From Rhodococcus sp. 06-462-5 (GTDB lineage: Bacteria > Actinomycetota > Actinomycetes > Mycobacteriales > Mycobacteriaceae): a DNA stretch of 49,700 nt. This document shows positions 29,607-39,498 of the stretch, in pieces (within the stretch, counting starts at the first letter, position 1; the number at the start of each line of letters is the position of its first letter). The notes under the pieces were generated by a model. That model searched no databases. It worked only from the letters and a program-made list of their open reading frames with translations, and was not told the origin of the DNA. Position numbers and translations under genes: made by a program. The stretch is from assembly GCF_002258315.1 (NCBI RefSeq), contig NZ_NOYD01000010.1:1-49700 (forward strand). The letters run 5' to 3'.

Positions 29607-29631
29607 CTGATATATCGACAGTATCGATCAG
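29607..29631. promoter_or_regulatory. Candidate LysR operator in divergent promoter
   Basis: CTGAT (29607-29611) and ATCAG (29627-29631) form inverted ends around two direct TATCGA copies (29612-29617 and 29621-29626). It lies 17 bases upstream of the distal LysR start and 136 bases upstream of the FAH gene. The position and dyad fit LysR autoregulation and activation of the divergent gene. Confidence 0.45.
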
Positions 29632-29766
29632 TCGCATTCGTACGACGGACCTTATGTGATAGCTCGAATCCTGCCATGTTTGCGTCACGAGTCACGTCGT
29701 GACGCGCGACTGGCAGTAGTGCCCGGCGGCCGCAGTTCATGCACGCCACCAAGTTAAGGAGAAGTC

Positions 29767-30714
29767 ATGCGGTTTGTCACCGTCCGCGCAGACGGCAACG
29801 AGACGGTAGGTGTAGTCGAGAACGGCACCATTCACACGATGGCCCCGCGAACGCGGCTGATCGATCTTCTCGGAGACGACGGAGAAAGACTGGCTACGGC
29901 AGGGCAAGCAGCCCTCGCCGACCCGCGCACTGTGTTGGCCTTCGCCGACGCCGACCTGGCGCCCCCCATCGTCCAACCACCTGCGGTCCGCGACTTCGTC
30001 ACCTTCGAGCAGCACATGGCCGGCACCGCCAAGCTGGCGTGGGCCGGGGGCGGCGTCCCGCCGCTCTGGTACGACATCCCCACCTTCTACTTCACCAACC
30101 CCCACACCTTGGCCGGCGCACGCGACGAAGTTCCGATGCCTCCGGGCTCCGAGATGCTCGACTTCGAACTGGAGGTCGCGGCAGTGATCGGGCGTGAGGG
30201 CCGCAACCTCTCACCGGAAGCAGCCGCATCCCACATCGTCGGGTTCACGATCATGAACGACTGGTCGGCCAGAGACCTGCAGTTCGAAGAAATGAAGCTG
30301 CATCTCGGCCCGGCGAAGGGCAAGGACACCGCCACCACCCTCGGCCCTGCTCTCGTGACGATCGACGAGCTGCAGCCTCGGCGGAGCGGAACATCCTACG
30401 ACCTGACCATGACGGCGTCGGTCAACGGCACCGTCATCGGGTCCGATCTTCTCTCGAACATGTACTGGTCATTCGAGGAACTCGTTGCCTACGCCAGTCG
30501 TGGCACCCGAGTGCTTCCGGGTGACGTACTCGGTTCCGGTACCTGCGGAGGCGGGAGTCTGGCCGAGCTGTGGGGCCGTAACGGTCGGGACAGTCTGCAA
30601 TCCATAGGCATTGGAGATGTCGTGACGATGGAAGTCGAGATACTCGGTGAGCTGAGCAACAGAGTGCGGGCCGGCGACCCGGTGATACCGCTCCGACCGT
30701 CGATGACCGATTGA
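29767..30714 (+). CDS. Fumarylacetoacetate hydrolase-family protein
   Basis: Protein of 315 aa. The C-terminal FAH domain (about 75-310) has metal-binding acidic residues in EMLDFELEVAAVIGREGRN and NDWSARDLQ. The family covers hydrolases and isomerases of beta-keto or 2-oxo acids (for example 2-hydroxyhepta-2,4-diene-1,7-dioate isomerase), often late steps of meta-cleavage pathways. AAGGAG lies 5 bases before ATG 29767. Next to it, 36 bases on, is a metallo-beta-lactamase-fold gene in the same direction. Confidence 0.9.
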   Translation: MRFVTVRADGNETVGVVENGTIHTMAPRTRLIDLLGDDGERLATAGQAALADPRTVLAFADADLAPPIVQPPAVRDFVTFEQHMAGTAKLAWAGGGVPPLWYDIPTFYFTNPHTLAGARDEVPMPPGSEMLDFELEVAAVIGREGRNLSPEAAASHIVGFTIMNDWSARDLQFEEMKLHLGPAKGKDTATTLGPALVTIDELQPRRSGTSYDLTMTASVNGTVIGSDLLSNMYWSFEELVAYASRGTRVLPGDVLGSGTCGGGSLAELWGRNGRDSLQSIGIGDVVTMEVEILGELSNRVRAGDPVIPLRPSMTD

Positions 30715-30749
30715 GCGTCGCGGCCCCACTGCTTTCGAAAGGACACACT

Positions 30750-31607
30750 ATGCAGCAAGTCAGCGCCCACGTTCTATCCGAGACAGGTCAACGAGGTTCC
30801 AACCCGTCGATCGTCGCGACGACAGCCGGTGTCGTGGTGATCGATACCGCTCAGCTACCCTCCGACGCAATCGCCTTGCGCAGTAGAGCGGAAAGCATGG
30901 GCCGGATCGAATACCTGATCAACACCGAGCACCACGCAGACCACATCTTCGGGAACTACTTCTTCAAAGGTGCCGGCCTCGTAGTGCATCATCAGGAGAT
31001 TTTCGACAGCTTCATGGTCCCGGAGCCGCCCATCGATCCGTACGAATACGTGCGTGAGGCCGCGCGGGTTCACGACCCGAAGGGCTACGCTCTGGTTCCC
31101 GACCGGGACACCTACTTCCAGGATCCGAACAAGGCTGCGGTCACGTTCAGCGATGACCTCGTCATCCGGCTGGGCGATCACACATTCGAGCTGTTGCACA
31201 CTCCCGGACACACTCCTGGGCAAACCGCAGTCTTCGTTCCCGAGGAGCGAGTCGTCTTCACCGGTGACACCGTGTTCAGCGGCTGCCAGACGTGGCTGAT
31301 GACGTCCGATCTCAACCAATGGTTGGTGGCGCTCGACCGAATCGCCGGCCTCGACGTGGATTTCGTCGTTCCGGGTCACGGTCCGGTGACCACCCCGGCG
31401 TATCTGCGTACTCAGCGAGCGACCCTCCTCGAGTGGATGTCGGCAGTCGCCGACGCCGTGGCACGAGGGTGGACGCGCGAGGAAACCATCGAGCGAATCG
31501 ACCCCGGCGCCGGTCTGCCCGTCGACATCGGGCTTGAAAGCATGAAGGAGCACATTCACACCCAGAACGCCGGCTCGCTATGGGACAAGCTCACGGCGTC
31601 ACGCTGA
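30750..31607 (+). CDS. Metallo-beta-lactamase-fold hydrolase
   Basis: Protein of 285 aa. The metal motif reads NTEHHADH, residues 58-65; Glu60 occupies the place of the first His of HxHxDH. Other ligands are His in LLHTPGHTPG, Asp in FTGDTVF and His in VVPGHGPV. Most family members are thioesterases, lactonases or glyoxalase II-like. GAAAGGA precedes ATG 30750 by 6 bases; a longer frame from 30711 would overlap the FAH gene. It likely forms an operon with the FAH gene and hydrolyses an ester, thioester or lactone of the pathway. Confidence 0.88.
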   Translation: MQQVSAHVLSETGQRGSNPSIVATTAGVVVIDTAQLPSDAIALRSRAESMGRIEYLINTEHHADHIFGNYFFKGAGLVVHHQEIFDSFMVPEPPIDPYEYVREAARVHDPKGYALVPDRDTYFQDPNKAAVTFSDDLVIRLGDHTFELLHTPGHTPGQTAVFVPEERVVFTGDTVFSGCQTWLMTSDLNQWLVALDRIAGLDVDFVVPGHGPVTTPAYLRTQRATLLEWMSAVADAVARGWTREETIERIDPGAGLPVDIGLESMKEHIHTQNAGSLWDKLTASR

Positions 31608-31648
31608 GCCTCGCGCCGAGTCAGAATCAACTCCGCCGGAAGGATACG

Positions 31649-32062
31649 ATGGTAGGCGCACCGAATTGTCCGCCTGATCATCCGAGGAGTGAACCGTTCC
31701 AGGACAGGTTCACCGCGGGCGTTGTGCGCTATGTGATCGTTCAGAAACTCCCGGTTCTGGATACGATCGGATCGCGGGCCGACGAGGTTGTGGCGGTCGT
31801 TGTGGGGTCCAACGACCCCTTATGCGGACGTGGCCGCCGAGAGCGACTCGACGAGGACTTCGCGAAAATGGTCGTGACCGTCCCGTTCGGTGCCATCGAG
31901 GCCCGCGCGCACCTCAAACAGGCTGCGGCCGCGGGTCGCATCGTGCGCGGAGTGCTGCGCGTGTTTGAGGACTTCCACGACATCGAGGAATTTGCCGGCC
32001 CGGACGGCAGAAGTGATGAAGTGAACCGTCCTGGATCTGATGGAGACCTGGTTCAAGCCTGA
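31649..32062 (+). CDS. Hypothetical protein downstream of the MBL hydrolase
   Basis: Frame of 137 aa with normal amino-acid composition (VVAVVVGSNDP, VVTVPFGAIEARAHLKQAA, VLRVFEDFHDIEEFAG) and no domain I know. ATG 31649 has GGAAGGA 5 bases upstream, a strong ribosome-binding site. Third-position GC is only moderate. It could be a real small gene of the FAH-MBL operon or a decayed fragment. Confidence 0.4.
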   Translation: MVGAPNCPPDHPRSEPFQDRFTAGVVRYVIVQKLPVLDTIGSRADEVVAVVVGSNDPLCGRGRRERLDEDFAKMVVTVPFGAIEARAHLKQAAAAGRIVRGVLRVFEDFHDIEEFAGPDGRSDEVNRPGSDGDLVQA

Positions 32063-32407
32063 ATGTAGGAAAGAACATCTCAATCGGCAGTGATCGACAC
32101 CGTGCTCGTAACTGCCAATCCCATTACTGAGCGGGCGGGTCGGGAGGGAGCCTTTTGGAAGACTATGACGCACAACGCACCTCTTAGCGAGTTGCTGAAA
32201 TGCCCTGCAGGAATGTCGGGCATTGGAGCCCTAGCCAGAGCCTGTCATACAGGCTAAGCGGTCTGTCCGTAGCGATGCCTGGACATGCCATTCGAAGGCA
32301 GAATGCCGCCAACGGAAACGTTGGTGCGCTCCAGCACGTCAGGACAGGTCGAATCGGTGCACCTGGTCGACCAGGCTGATCTCGGCAAAGACGGCCCCCA
32401 CTATCAG
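32063..32407 (+). other. Convergent intergenic region
   Basis: About 345 bases between the 137-aa frame and the end of the leftward 5-oxoproline operon. A 72-codon frame starts at 32285 on the + strand but overlaps the GlcG-like gene and lacks support. The only clear structure is the dyad at 32239-32255. Confidence 0.5.
32239..32255. terminator. Perfect dyad, possible transcript-end hairpin
   Basis: AGCCTGT (32239-32245), CAT, ACAGGCT (32249-32255) is a perfect 7-bp hairpin with a 3-base loop. It sits 150 bases downstream of the last gene of the leftward operon and between convergent transcripts. No T run follows on either strand; an operator is also possible. Confidence 0.35.
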
Positions 32408-32749
32408 TTACACGTTATGTTGGTCGTCGGCCGCAACGATCCACGTCCCGTGACCGAAATCGAGCCGATCATGTTCGACTGGAATGGGATTCGGCATCAA
32501 TGATTCGATGACGACCGCCTCTTCGATGTCGTCGAATGTAACCGGGTGGTCGAATCGTTGCGCGCATTTCCGGTGTGCGGCGGCCGTCAACACCGCACCG
32601 AGCAGCTCCGGTGCTGCTCCATCGGTTTTGCTACAGCAGACGAGGTCCCCTTGTTCGTCCACTACAGCTGCTGCGAGATCGACGTTTTGAATCGCACTGT
32701 TTCTACGGGCGGAATCGAGCACAAGATGTGCTCGCTGGGAGGTCAGCAT
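32408..32749 (-). CDS. GlcG/HbpS-like small protein (DUF336)
   Basis: Protein of 113 aa. The pattern [34 protein letters not shown] resembles the start of GlcG/HbpS proteins, including the AVVDxxGxLV core and a following long helix ([16 protein letters not shown]). The usual length is 130-150, so it is short. It overlaps the biotin carboxylase stop by 7 bases and is the last gene of the operon. GlcG-type proteins have been tied to cofactor or heme binding and often accompany oxidoreductases. Role here unknown. Confidence 0.6.
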   Translation of the reverse strand: MLTSQRAHLVLDSARRNSAIQNVDLAAAVVDEQGDLVCCSKTDGAAPELLGAVLTAAAHRKCAQRFDHPVTFDDIEEAVVIESLMPNPIPVEHDRLDFGHGTWIVAADDQHNV

Positions 32750-34563
32750 TGTGGCTCCTGTCGGGCTGGCACTGAGGGCGTCGAATCGGTCAGTTCAGCG
32801 ATGACGTCACCCTGCGCAACAGTTGATCCCGGTTGCGTGGTCAGGCGGACCACGGTGCCGCGCTTGTGTGCATGCACAGAGTTCTCCATTTTCATCGCTT
32901 CGATCACAGCGATGAGGTCGCCTTCGGCGACGACTTGTCCTTCTTCGACCAGGACCTTCACGACGGTTCCGTGCATCGGGGCGAGAACGGCGTCGGGAGA
33001 AACAGTTTCGTGTGCAGCACTCAATCGTGACGCGCGCTGTTCCGACTCGGCGGGCATATGGGTGATTGCCAGAGCGTTGGTGAGCAAGCCCGGCGGCAAC
33101 AATACTTCGACGCGATGCCCGCCGAGCTCCACCATCACGGGCTCTGCTCTTTCTGGCCGAGAATTACTGTCGGCGCTGAACGGGGGGATTTGTTTGTCCC
33201 ATTCGGTTTCGATCCAGCGGGTGTGCACGTCGAAGGAGTCCCCGTCGCCGATGAACGCGGGATCGGAGACCACCGCAGCGTGGAACGGGATCACCGTCGC
33301 CAACCCCTCGACGGTGAACTCCGCGAGTGCCCGACGCGAGCGTGCGAGGGCTTCCTCACGGGTGGCTCCGGTGACGATGAGCTTGGCGAGCATCGAATCG
33401 AACTGGCCACCGATCACACTGCCGGATTCGACACCGGAATCGACCCGCACACCCGGCCCGGAGGGGGCGGTGAAGGTGGTGACCGGGCCGGGGGCGGGCA
33501 GGAACCCGCGTCCGGCGTCTTCGCCGTTGATCCGGAACTCGAACGAATGCCCGCGGGGTTCGGGATCGTCGGTGATCGACAGTTCCTCGCCGTTGGCGAT
33601 CGCGAATTGTTGCAGTACCAGGTCGATGCCGGAGGTTTCCTCGGTGACGGGATGCTCGACCTGCAGGCGGGTGTTGACTTCCAGGAACGAGACGAGTCCG
33701 TCTTGGCCGACGAGGTATTCGACGGTCCCGGCGCCGTAGTAGCCGGCTTTGAGGCAGATGGCTTTGGCGGAGGAGTGGATTTCTTTGCGTTGGGCGTCGG
33801 TGAGGAACGGGGCGGGGGCTTCTTCGACGAGTTTCTGGAAGCGGCGTTGCAGGGAGCAGTCGCGGGTGCCGGCGACGATGACGTTGCCGTGTTGGTCGGC
33901 GATGACCTGGGCTTCGACGTGGCGGGGTTTGTCGAGGTAGCGCTCGACGAAGCATTCGCCACGACCGAACGCGGCGACGGCTTCGCGGGTGGCGGAGTCG
34001 AACAGTTCGGGGATTTCCTCGCGGGTGCGGGCGACTTTCATGCCGCGTCCGCCGCCACCGAATGCGGCTTTGATCGCGATCGGGAGGCCGTGTTCGTCGG
34101 CGAAGGCGAGGATCTCGTCGGCGTTCTTGACCGGTTCGGAGGTGCCGGGGACGGAGGGGGCTTTGGCGCGGGCGGCGATGTGGCGGGCGGTGACCTTGTC
34201 GCCGAGGTCGCGGATCGATTGCGGGGACGGTCCGATCCAGATCAGTCCGGCGTCGATCACAGCTTGGGCGAAGTCGGCGTTCTCGGAGAGGAATCCGTAG
34301 CCGGGGTGGATGGCGTCGGCACCGGACTTGGCGGCGGCGTCGAGGATTTTGTCGATCACCAGATACGACTCCGCCGAGGTCTGCCCGCCGAGGGCGAACG
34401 CTTCGTCGGCGAGGCGGACGAACGGGGCATCGGCATCGGGCTCGGCGTAGACAGCGACACTGGCCAACCCGGCATCGGCGGCCGCCCGGATCACCCGCAC
34501 CGCGATCTCACCACGATTGGCGACAAGAACCTTGGTGATCCGAGCACCGATTCTGTCGTTCAT
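32743..34563 (-). CDS. Biotin carboxylase fused to biotin carboxyl carrier domain
   Basis: Protein of 606 aa. The biotin carboxylase part (1 to about 450) has [18 protein letters not shown], the ATP-grasp loop [11 protein letters not shown] and [16 protein letters not shown] linker of about 70 aa leads to a C-terminal BCCP domain with the biotinylation motif EAMKMEN. This is the alpha chain of acyl-CoA or urea-type carboxylases. No acyl-CoA carboxyltransferase gene is near; instead AHS1/AHS2 (PxpB/PxpC) genes, relatives of the urea carboxylase carboxyltransferase domain, lie in the same operon. ATG 34563 overlaps the glutamate dehydrogenase stop (ATGA). Confidence 0.92.
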   Translation of the reverse strand: MNDRIGARITKVLVANRGEIAVRVIRAAADAGLASVAVYAEPDADAPFVRLADEAFALGGQTSAESYLVIDKILDAAAKSGADAIHPGYGFLSENADFAQAVIDAGLIWIGPSPQSIRDLGDKVTARHIAARAKAPSVPGTSEPVKNADEILAFADEHGLPIAIKAAFGGGGRGMKVARTREEIPELFDSATREAVAAFGRGECFVERYLDKPRHVEAQVIADQHGNVIVAGTRDCSLQRRFQKLVEEAPAPFLTDAQRKEIHSSAKAICLKAGYYGAGTVEYLVGQDGLVSFLEVNTRLQVEHPVTEETSGIDLVLQQFAIANGEELSITDDPEPRGHSFEFRINGEDAGRGFLPAPGPVTTFTAPSGPGVRVDSGVESGSVIGGQFDSMLAKLIVTGATREEALARSRRALAEFTVEGLATVIPFHAAVVSDPAFIGDGDSFDVHTRWIETEWDKQIPPFSADSNSRPERAEPVMVELGGHRVEVLLPPGLLTNALAITHMPAESEQRASRLSAAHETVSPDAVLAPMHGTVVKVLVEEGQVVAEGDLIAVIEAMKMENSVHAHKRGTVVRLTTQPGSTVAQGDVIAELTDSTPSVPARQEPQC

Positions 34564-37500
34564 CGGCCCATCACCCGGATCTGCCTGGCAGCAACACAGA
34601 GGTTGGCCAGTCTGTCTCCGTCCACGGCGCCGCCGGCTGTGGCTTCGGCGAGGAGGATGCGCGTGGACTCGAGAGTCGACGCATTGGCTTCTTCCCATTC
34701 GATAAGTCGGGCGTCCGTCGGTGCCGCGGGCGAGGTATTCCTGGCGATGTCGGCGGTGATTGCCCTCAGTGACGTGTAGAGATCTTCACGCAATGACAAC
34801 CGTGCCAGCGAGTGCCATCGGTCGCGTCGGTCGAGTCCGGACACATTGGTCAGGTGTGTGTTGATGTGCAGGTGTGCCGAGACAGCGAAATACAGTTCTG
34901 CAACTTCGGCAAAGGTGCTGTCGAGGGCCGCCGCCAGATCGGTGATGTCGAGAAAGCAATATATATGTAGCAGATCCGCTACACGGGCAGCCTGACTCTC
35001 CGGTGCACCGTGGGAGACGAGCACTGCGGTGCGCCGCTGCACGGCCTCGAGTTCGTCATCGCGGAGCCATCGCCGCACTACCGGGCCGAAGGTGCGGATG
35101 TTCTCGCGGTAGCGGGCGACGTCATCGGCGACGGTCAGTGGCAGTGAACGTCGAGTGAGGAACCATCGACTCGCGCGGTCCAGCAGTCGCTGAGTCTGCC
35201 CGACGAGGGCGTTCGTGCCATCTGCCGGAATGCCGGAATCCGGGTGATGTGTGGCCGCGTAGATCGAATCCAACCCAAAGGTGGCATTCACTATCTCGAA
35301 CGCGCGGGCACAGTCCGCGACTGTACTCGCGGTGTCGTCCCGAAGTCTGGAGACAAAGCTGATACCGCCGTACTCGACCATCGTGTTGATCAGCGCCGAG
35401 GTCGCGATTTCGCGTCGCAGCGGGTGAGCTTCGATACTGTCGGCGAACCGAAGTGTGAGCTGCAGCGGGAAATAACTCATCAAGCGTTCGGTAGCCGGTG
35501 GTTCGTCGGGGACCGCACTGTCGAGAAGCGGACGGCGTAGCCCATTCTTTACCTGCGCTGTCAGCTGTGCCAGTTCCGGGCTGGTCAAACCGGTTCCCGC
35601 CGTGGACATCTCCGCAAATTCTGCTGCAGTGGGTAGATTGTCGACGTCGCGGTCCACGATGCCGTCGGCTTCAAGCTGCTCGACGATCCTGGAGTGAAAC
35701 CCGATCATCGAGGCCGAGGTGTAGCGGTTGCTGCCCATCAGATCGTTCTGGCTCTTGTTCTCGGCCAACACTGCTGCGCTCACATCGTCGGTCATCGCAA
35801 CGAGCAGTTCGGCGCGTTCGGCGTCGGTGATCAACCGCTCGTGCTGGGCGGGAGCCAAGGCGATTTTGATGTTGACCTCATGATCCGAACAGTCGACGCC
35901 GCCTGCGTTGTCGAGTGCATCGGTGTTGATATGTCCTCCTGCGCGGGCGAACTGAATTCGTCCACGTTGGGTGATGCCGAGGTTTCCTCCTTCACCGACT
36001 ACCTTCACCCGGAGCTGGTCAGCATCGATACGCACACCGTCGTTGGCTTTGTCACCGCAGGCCAGATGAGATTCGGTACTCGCTTTGACGTACGTGCCTA
36101 TTCCGCCGTTCCACAGCAGGTCCGCCGGGGCCGCAAGGACAGCTCGAACGAGATCTTGGGCAGAAAGCTGTGTGACCGAAGGGTCGATCGCGAGAGTCGC
36201 ACGAATTTGCGGGGTGAGTCGAACGGCTTTGGCGGTGCGCGACACGATCAGGCCGCCTTCGCTCAGCATCGAGCGGTCGTAGTCGTTCCAACTCGATGTG
36301 GGCAGTTCGAACAGGCGCAGACGCTCGGTGAACGACCGTGTCGGGTCGGGGGTCGGGTCGATGAAGATGTGACGGTGGTCGAAAGCTGCTATCAAGGCCA
36401 TCTTGTCGCTGAGCAGCATTCCGTTGCCGAAGACGTCACCGCTCATGTCGCCGATACCGATGACGGAGAAAGTGTCTCTGACGATGTCGATGCCGATTTC
36501 ACGAAAGTGTCGTGTGACGCTCTCCCACGCTCCACGCGCAGTTATTCCCATCGCCTTGTGGTCGTATCCCACGGTGCCTCCTGATGCGAACGCATCACCG
36601 AGCCAATATCCGCGTTCGAGAGCGACCTCGTTCGCGAGGTCGGAGAAGGACGCTGTTCCTTTGTCTGCTGCCACAACGAAGTAGGTGTCGTCCTGGTCAC
36701 GCCGGATCACCCCGGGGGCCGGCACGACGGTGCCGTCTTCGATTGCGAGGTTGTCGGTCAGGTCGAGTAGCGAGGCAATGAACTCTCGGTAGCATCGGCG
36801 GATCTGTTCCGGGCCTGGGTCCGGTCGGTTCACAACGAATCCGCCTTTTGCGCCGGCGGGAACGATGACTGCATTCTTGACCGATTGGGCTTTTGCCAAT
36901 CCGAGTATCTCTGTGCGGAAGTCGTCCGGTCGATCCGAGTATCGAATTCCGCCGCGGGCGATTGCATCGAATCGCATGTGCACACCGTGAACATCGGACC
37001 CGAAGACGAATGCTTCCACCCGGGGGCGCGGTTTGGGGAGGAAGTCGATGGCGTCGGCGTCGAGTTTGATGCTCAGTGCCTTCCGCGGCCTCGGAGCGCT
37101 GTACATATTGGTGCGGGTGGTAGCTCGAATAGTGGTCAGCAGGGAGCTCAGGATTCTGTCGGCATCGAGCCCGGCCACTGTTTCGATGATGCGCGCTGCG
37201 GCGTCGTCGACATTCTGGATCTGATCGACGCTTCCGGCGCGGCGTGGGTCGAGTCGCGTCTCGAACAACTGCACCAAAGCCATTGCGGCACCTGGGTGTG
37301 CTGCGAGCACAGACTGAATGTGTGTGCGGGTATACGGCAGGCCGGCTTGGTGGAGGTATGCGGAGTAGGCCCGAACGATGGTGACCTGACGCCATGTCAG
37401 CCCGGCGGTGAGGATCAGCTTGTTGAAGCTGTCGATATCGAGATGACCGAACCATGCAGCACGGAAGGCGTCTGCGATCAGGTCCGTGACGTCGATGCTG

Positions 37501-37925
37501 TCGAGTGCTGCCGTGGGCATGGTGATGGTGAGATCGTAGATCCGGGCTCGGTATCCTTCGTGCGTATTGAGCAGGTACGGGCGTTCGTCGACGGCGTCGA
37601 TTCCCATGCTCTGGAGTATGGGAAGCACACGGTGCAGCGGCGCTGCCGAGTCGATTGTTCGGATGCGCACATGATGAGTGGGCTGCCCGGTTTCCTTGTC
37701 GGACAGTTCCGATCCGATATGGACGGAGATGCCGCCTCGCTCGAGCTTGTGTATTGCCACCAAGTCTGCGGCCGCGGTGGTAGGAGCACAGTCGTCGACG
37801 AGCGACGCTGGTATGCGCCCGAGATAGTCGTCGAGCGCATCGGCGGGAACCGAGTGGGCGTGTTCCCGTACAGAGCGGGCCCACTTGCTGATTCGCGCTT
37901 CGTCAATGTATGTCTGGTCGGTCAC
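34560..37925 (-). CDS. NAD-specific glutamate dehydrogenase, N-terminally short form
   Basis: Protein of 1121 aa related to the large 180-kDa-class NAD-GDH (about 1600 aa, as in Rv2476c) but lacking roughly 450 N-terminal residues. The catalytic core is clear: [15 protein letters not shown], the lysine motif [37 protein letters not shown] and the dinucleotide region [15 protein letters not shown]. It deaminates L-glutamate to 2-oxoglutarate and ammonia with NAD. The GTG at 37925 overlaps the PxpC stop by 4 bases, which fixes the start and shows that the short form is not caused by a nearby frameshift. It links 5-oxoproline breakdown to the TCA cycle. Confidence 0.9.
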   Translation of the reverse strand: MTDQTYIDEARISKWARSVREHAHSVPADALDDYLGRIPASLVDDCAPTTAAADLVAIHKLERGGISVHIGSELSDKETGQPTHHVRIRTIDSAAPLHRVLPILQSMGIDAVDERPYLLNTHEGYRARIYDLTITMPTAALDSIDVTDLIADAFRAAWFGHLDIDSFNKLILTAGLTWRQVTIVRAYSAYLHQAGLPYTRTHIQSVLAAHPGAAMALVQLFETRLDPRRAGSVDQIQNVDDAAARIIETVAGLDADRILSSLLTTIRATTRTNMYSAPRPRKALSIKLDADAIDFLPKPRPRVEAFVFGSDVHGVHMRFDAIARGGIRYSDRPDDFRTEILGLAKAQSVKNAVIVPAGAKGGFVVNRPDPGPEQIRRCYREFIASLLDLTDNLAIEDGTVVPAPGVIRRDQDDTYFVVAADKGTASFSDLANEVALERGYWLGDAFASGGTVGYDHKAMGITARGAWESVTRHFREIGIDIVRDTFSVIGIGDMSGDVFGNGMLLSDKMALIAAFDHRHIFIDPTPDPTRSFTERLRLFELPTSSWNDYDRSMLSEGGLIVSRTAKAVRLTPQIRATLAIDPSVTQLSAQDLVRAVLAAPADLLWNGGIGTYVKASTESHLACGDKANDGVRIDADQLRVKVVGEGGNLGITQRGRIQFARAGGHINTDALDNAGGVDCSDHEVNIKIALAPAQHERLITDAERAELLVAMTDDVSAAVLAENKSQNDLMGSNRYTSASMIGFHSRIVEQLEADGIVDRDVDNLPTAAEFAEMSTAGTGLTSPELAQLTAQVKNGLRRPLLDSAVPDEPPATERLMSYFPLQLTLRFADSIEAHPLRREIATSALINTMVEYGGISFVSRLRDDTASTVADCARAFEIVNATFGLDSIYAATHHPDSGIPADGTNALVGQTQRLLDRASRWFLTRRSLPLTVADDVARYRENIRTFGPVVRRWLRDDELEAVQRRTAVLVSHGAPESQAARVADLLHIYCFLDITDLAAALDSTFAEVAELYFAVSAHLHINTHLTNVSGLDRRDRWHSLARLSLREDLYTSLRAITADIARNTSPAAPTDARLIEWEEANASTLESTRILLAEATAGGAVDGDRLANLCVAARQIRVMGR

Positions 37926-38845
37926 GGTGTCCGCTTGTCCTCGTGGGGTCGATGGTGGTGTGCGCGTGCGCCGGGTGCGGCACGAAAAATGACGCACTGC
38001 CCGGGTCTGGCTTGCGCGAGCGAATCGAGATCATCGTCGACAACGGTGCCGATCACCGGATAGCCTCCGGTAATCGGATGATCGGCCAAGAACACGACCG
38101 GCTCACCGCTCGGTGGAACCTGAATTGCCCCCAGCGGCATACCCTCGGTGGGCAGCTCCTTGTCGTTGAACCGAGTGAGTGGTGGGAAATCGGTATGCCG
38201 AATCAATCGAGCTCCGATTCGGTCGGTACGGTCGCTGATCTCCCACCAGCCGACGAAGAGATCATGGGGTTCGGCGAACCAGTCGTCTCTCGGTCCGAGG
38301 ACGACTCGCGCAACCACCGGCGCGGTGGTCATCGCGCGCACCGGTGCTACATCGATCGATGCGCTGCGACCCCGGTCTGCCCCCGCCCCCAAATACATTC
38401 CTGCGCTCAGCGGTTCAGGTCCGATTCCGGAGAGTGTGTCCCGGCTGCGCGAACCGAGCACCGGATCGATATCGAAACCGCCTCGAATCGCGATGTAGAC
38501 CCGCAGACCTGCCTCTGCCATCCCGATTCGCAAAGTTTGCCCCGCGTCGAGATGGATTACGGTCGAATGCCCTACAGCAGTTTGGTCGACGGTGATCGGT
38601 GCGGCCGCGCCGGTCACCGCAAGTGTCACCGCGCCGCCGGCGCGTAATTCGAGCCCACCGAGCAGACACTCGATCGATGCCGCGGAATCGAGGTTGCCGA
38701 CCAGACGATTGGCGAGTGCGTGCGAGCCCCTGTCGGCGGCGCCGGAGACTCCGACACCGGATGCGAACCACCCCACCCGCCCCAAGTCTTGGAACGTACT
38801 CAGTGGGCCGGTTGCAGTCACCAGCAGACCCGGTCGTTCGGTCAT
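37922..38845 (-). CDS. pxpC: 5-oxoprolinase subunit PxpC / AHS2 domain protein
   Basis: Protein of 307 aa covering one AHS2 (KipA, carboxyltransferase-like) domain: TFQDLGRVGWFASGVGVSGAAD at the start, GGLELRAGG, IRGGFDIDPVLGSRSRDT and SGEPVVFLADHPITGGYPVIG. PxpABC hydrolyses 5-oxo-L-proline to L-glutamate with ATP. The same fold forms the carboxyltransferase of urea carboxylase. ATG 38845 overlaps the pxpB stop (ATGA); a longer frame to 39121 runs inside pxpB and is rejected. Confidence 0.9.
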   Translation of the reverse strand: MTERPGLLVTATGPLSTFQDLGRVGWFASGVGVSGAADRGSHALANRLVGNLDSAASIECLLGGLELRAGGAVTLAVTGAAAPITVDQTAVGHSTVIHLDAGQTLRIGMAEAGLRVYIAIRGGFDIDPVLGSRSRDTLSGIGPEPLSAGMYLGAGADRGRSASIDVAPVRAMTTAPVVARVVLGPRDDWFAEPHDLFVGWWEISDRTDRIGARLIRHTDFPPLTRFNDKELPTEGMPLGAIQVPPSGEPVVFLADHPITGGYPVIGTVVDDDLDSLAQARPGQCVIFRAAPGARAHHHRPHEDKRTP

Positions 38846-39498
38846 CGAATATCCTCTGCGACGAACTGCACCGAGCACCCGGGCGTGATGAGAGCAGGCT
38901 GCGGGTTGTGTGTGTCCCAGGTCGACACACTTGTTCGCCCGATGAGTTGCCATCCGCCGGGTGAACGGCGCGGGTACACCGCGCTGTAGCCGTCCGCGAG
39001 AGCAACGGACCCCGCCGGAACTGCTGTTCTCGATTCCTCGCGCCTTGGAACTGCCAGCCCAGGCTCGCTGGACGCGAGGTAGCCGAATCCCGGCGCGAAT
39101 CCGACGAAAGAACAGCGCCATGTTCTGCGCGTGTGTTCCGCAATCACATCGTCGGTCGAGATACCCAGGATTCGGGCCACTTCACCGAGATCGCCACCGC
39201 TGTATACGACTGGGATGCGGATTGCCTCCACCTCGGCGTCTTCGACGTGAGAAGTCGGCTCGAAATCGGCGAACAGTTCGTGCAGGCGGCGCTCGACCTC
39301 ACCGAGATCGGACCGTGAATCCGTGGTGATCAGCACTGTCTGCGCTGCCGGAAGTACGTCGGTGACACCGTCCACAGGCGAACGCCGGAGCAGGTGCGTC
39401 AAGGCATCGACGCTGGTGTGATCGGCAGGTTCCAACAGCAGTGCATGACTTCCTGCCGGGCGCATCACAATTCTTCGATTTGCCGAATTCTGTTTCAT
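38842..39498 (-). CDS. pxpB: 5-oxoprolinase subunit PxpB / AHS1 domain protein
   Basis: Protein of 218 aa with one AHS1 (KipI) domain: VEAIRIPVVYSGGDLGEVARI, the family motif FVGFAPGFGYLA, VPRREESRTAVPAGSVALAD and SPGGWQLIGRT. It pairs with PxpC. The N-terminal 20 residues are a family-type extension. ATGA overlap with pxpA upstream and with pxpC downstream gives the normal A-B-C order. Confidence 0.91.
   Translation of the reverse strand: MKQNSANRRIVMRPAGSHALLLEPADHTSVDALTHLLRRSPVDGVTDVLPAAQTVLITTDSRSDLGEVERRLHELFADFEPTSHVEDAEVEAIRIPVVYSGGDLGEVARILGISTDDVIAEHTRRTWRCSFVGFAPGFGYLASSEPGLAVPRREESRTAVPAGSVALADGYSAVYPRRSPGGWQLIGRTSVSTWDTHNPQPALITPGCSVQFVAEDIR

Noticed and set aside
33400..34560. 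Very GC-rich, repetitive-looking stretch considered as a recent import
   Set aside because: It is explained by biased codon choice (GCC, GAC, GTC) within the intact biotin carboxylase gene.
33058..34779. 573-codon Gly/Asp-rich frame on the + strand
   Set aside because: Mirror of the strongly biased codon use of the biotin carboxylase gene on the other strand; the low-complexity composition is an artefact.
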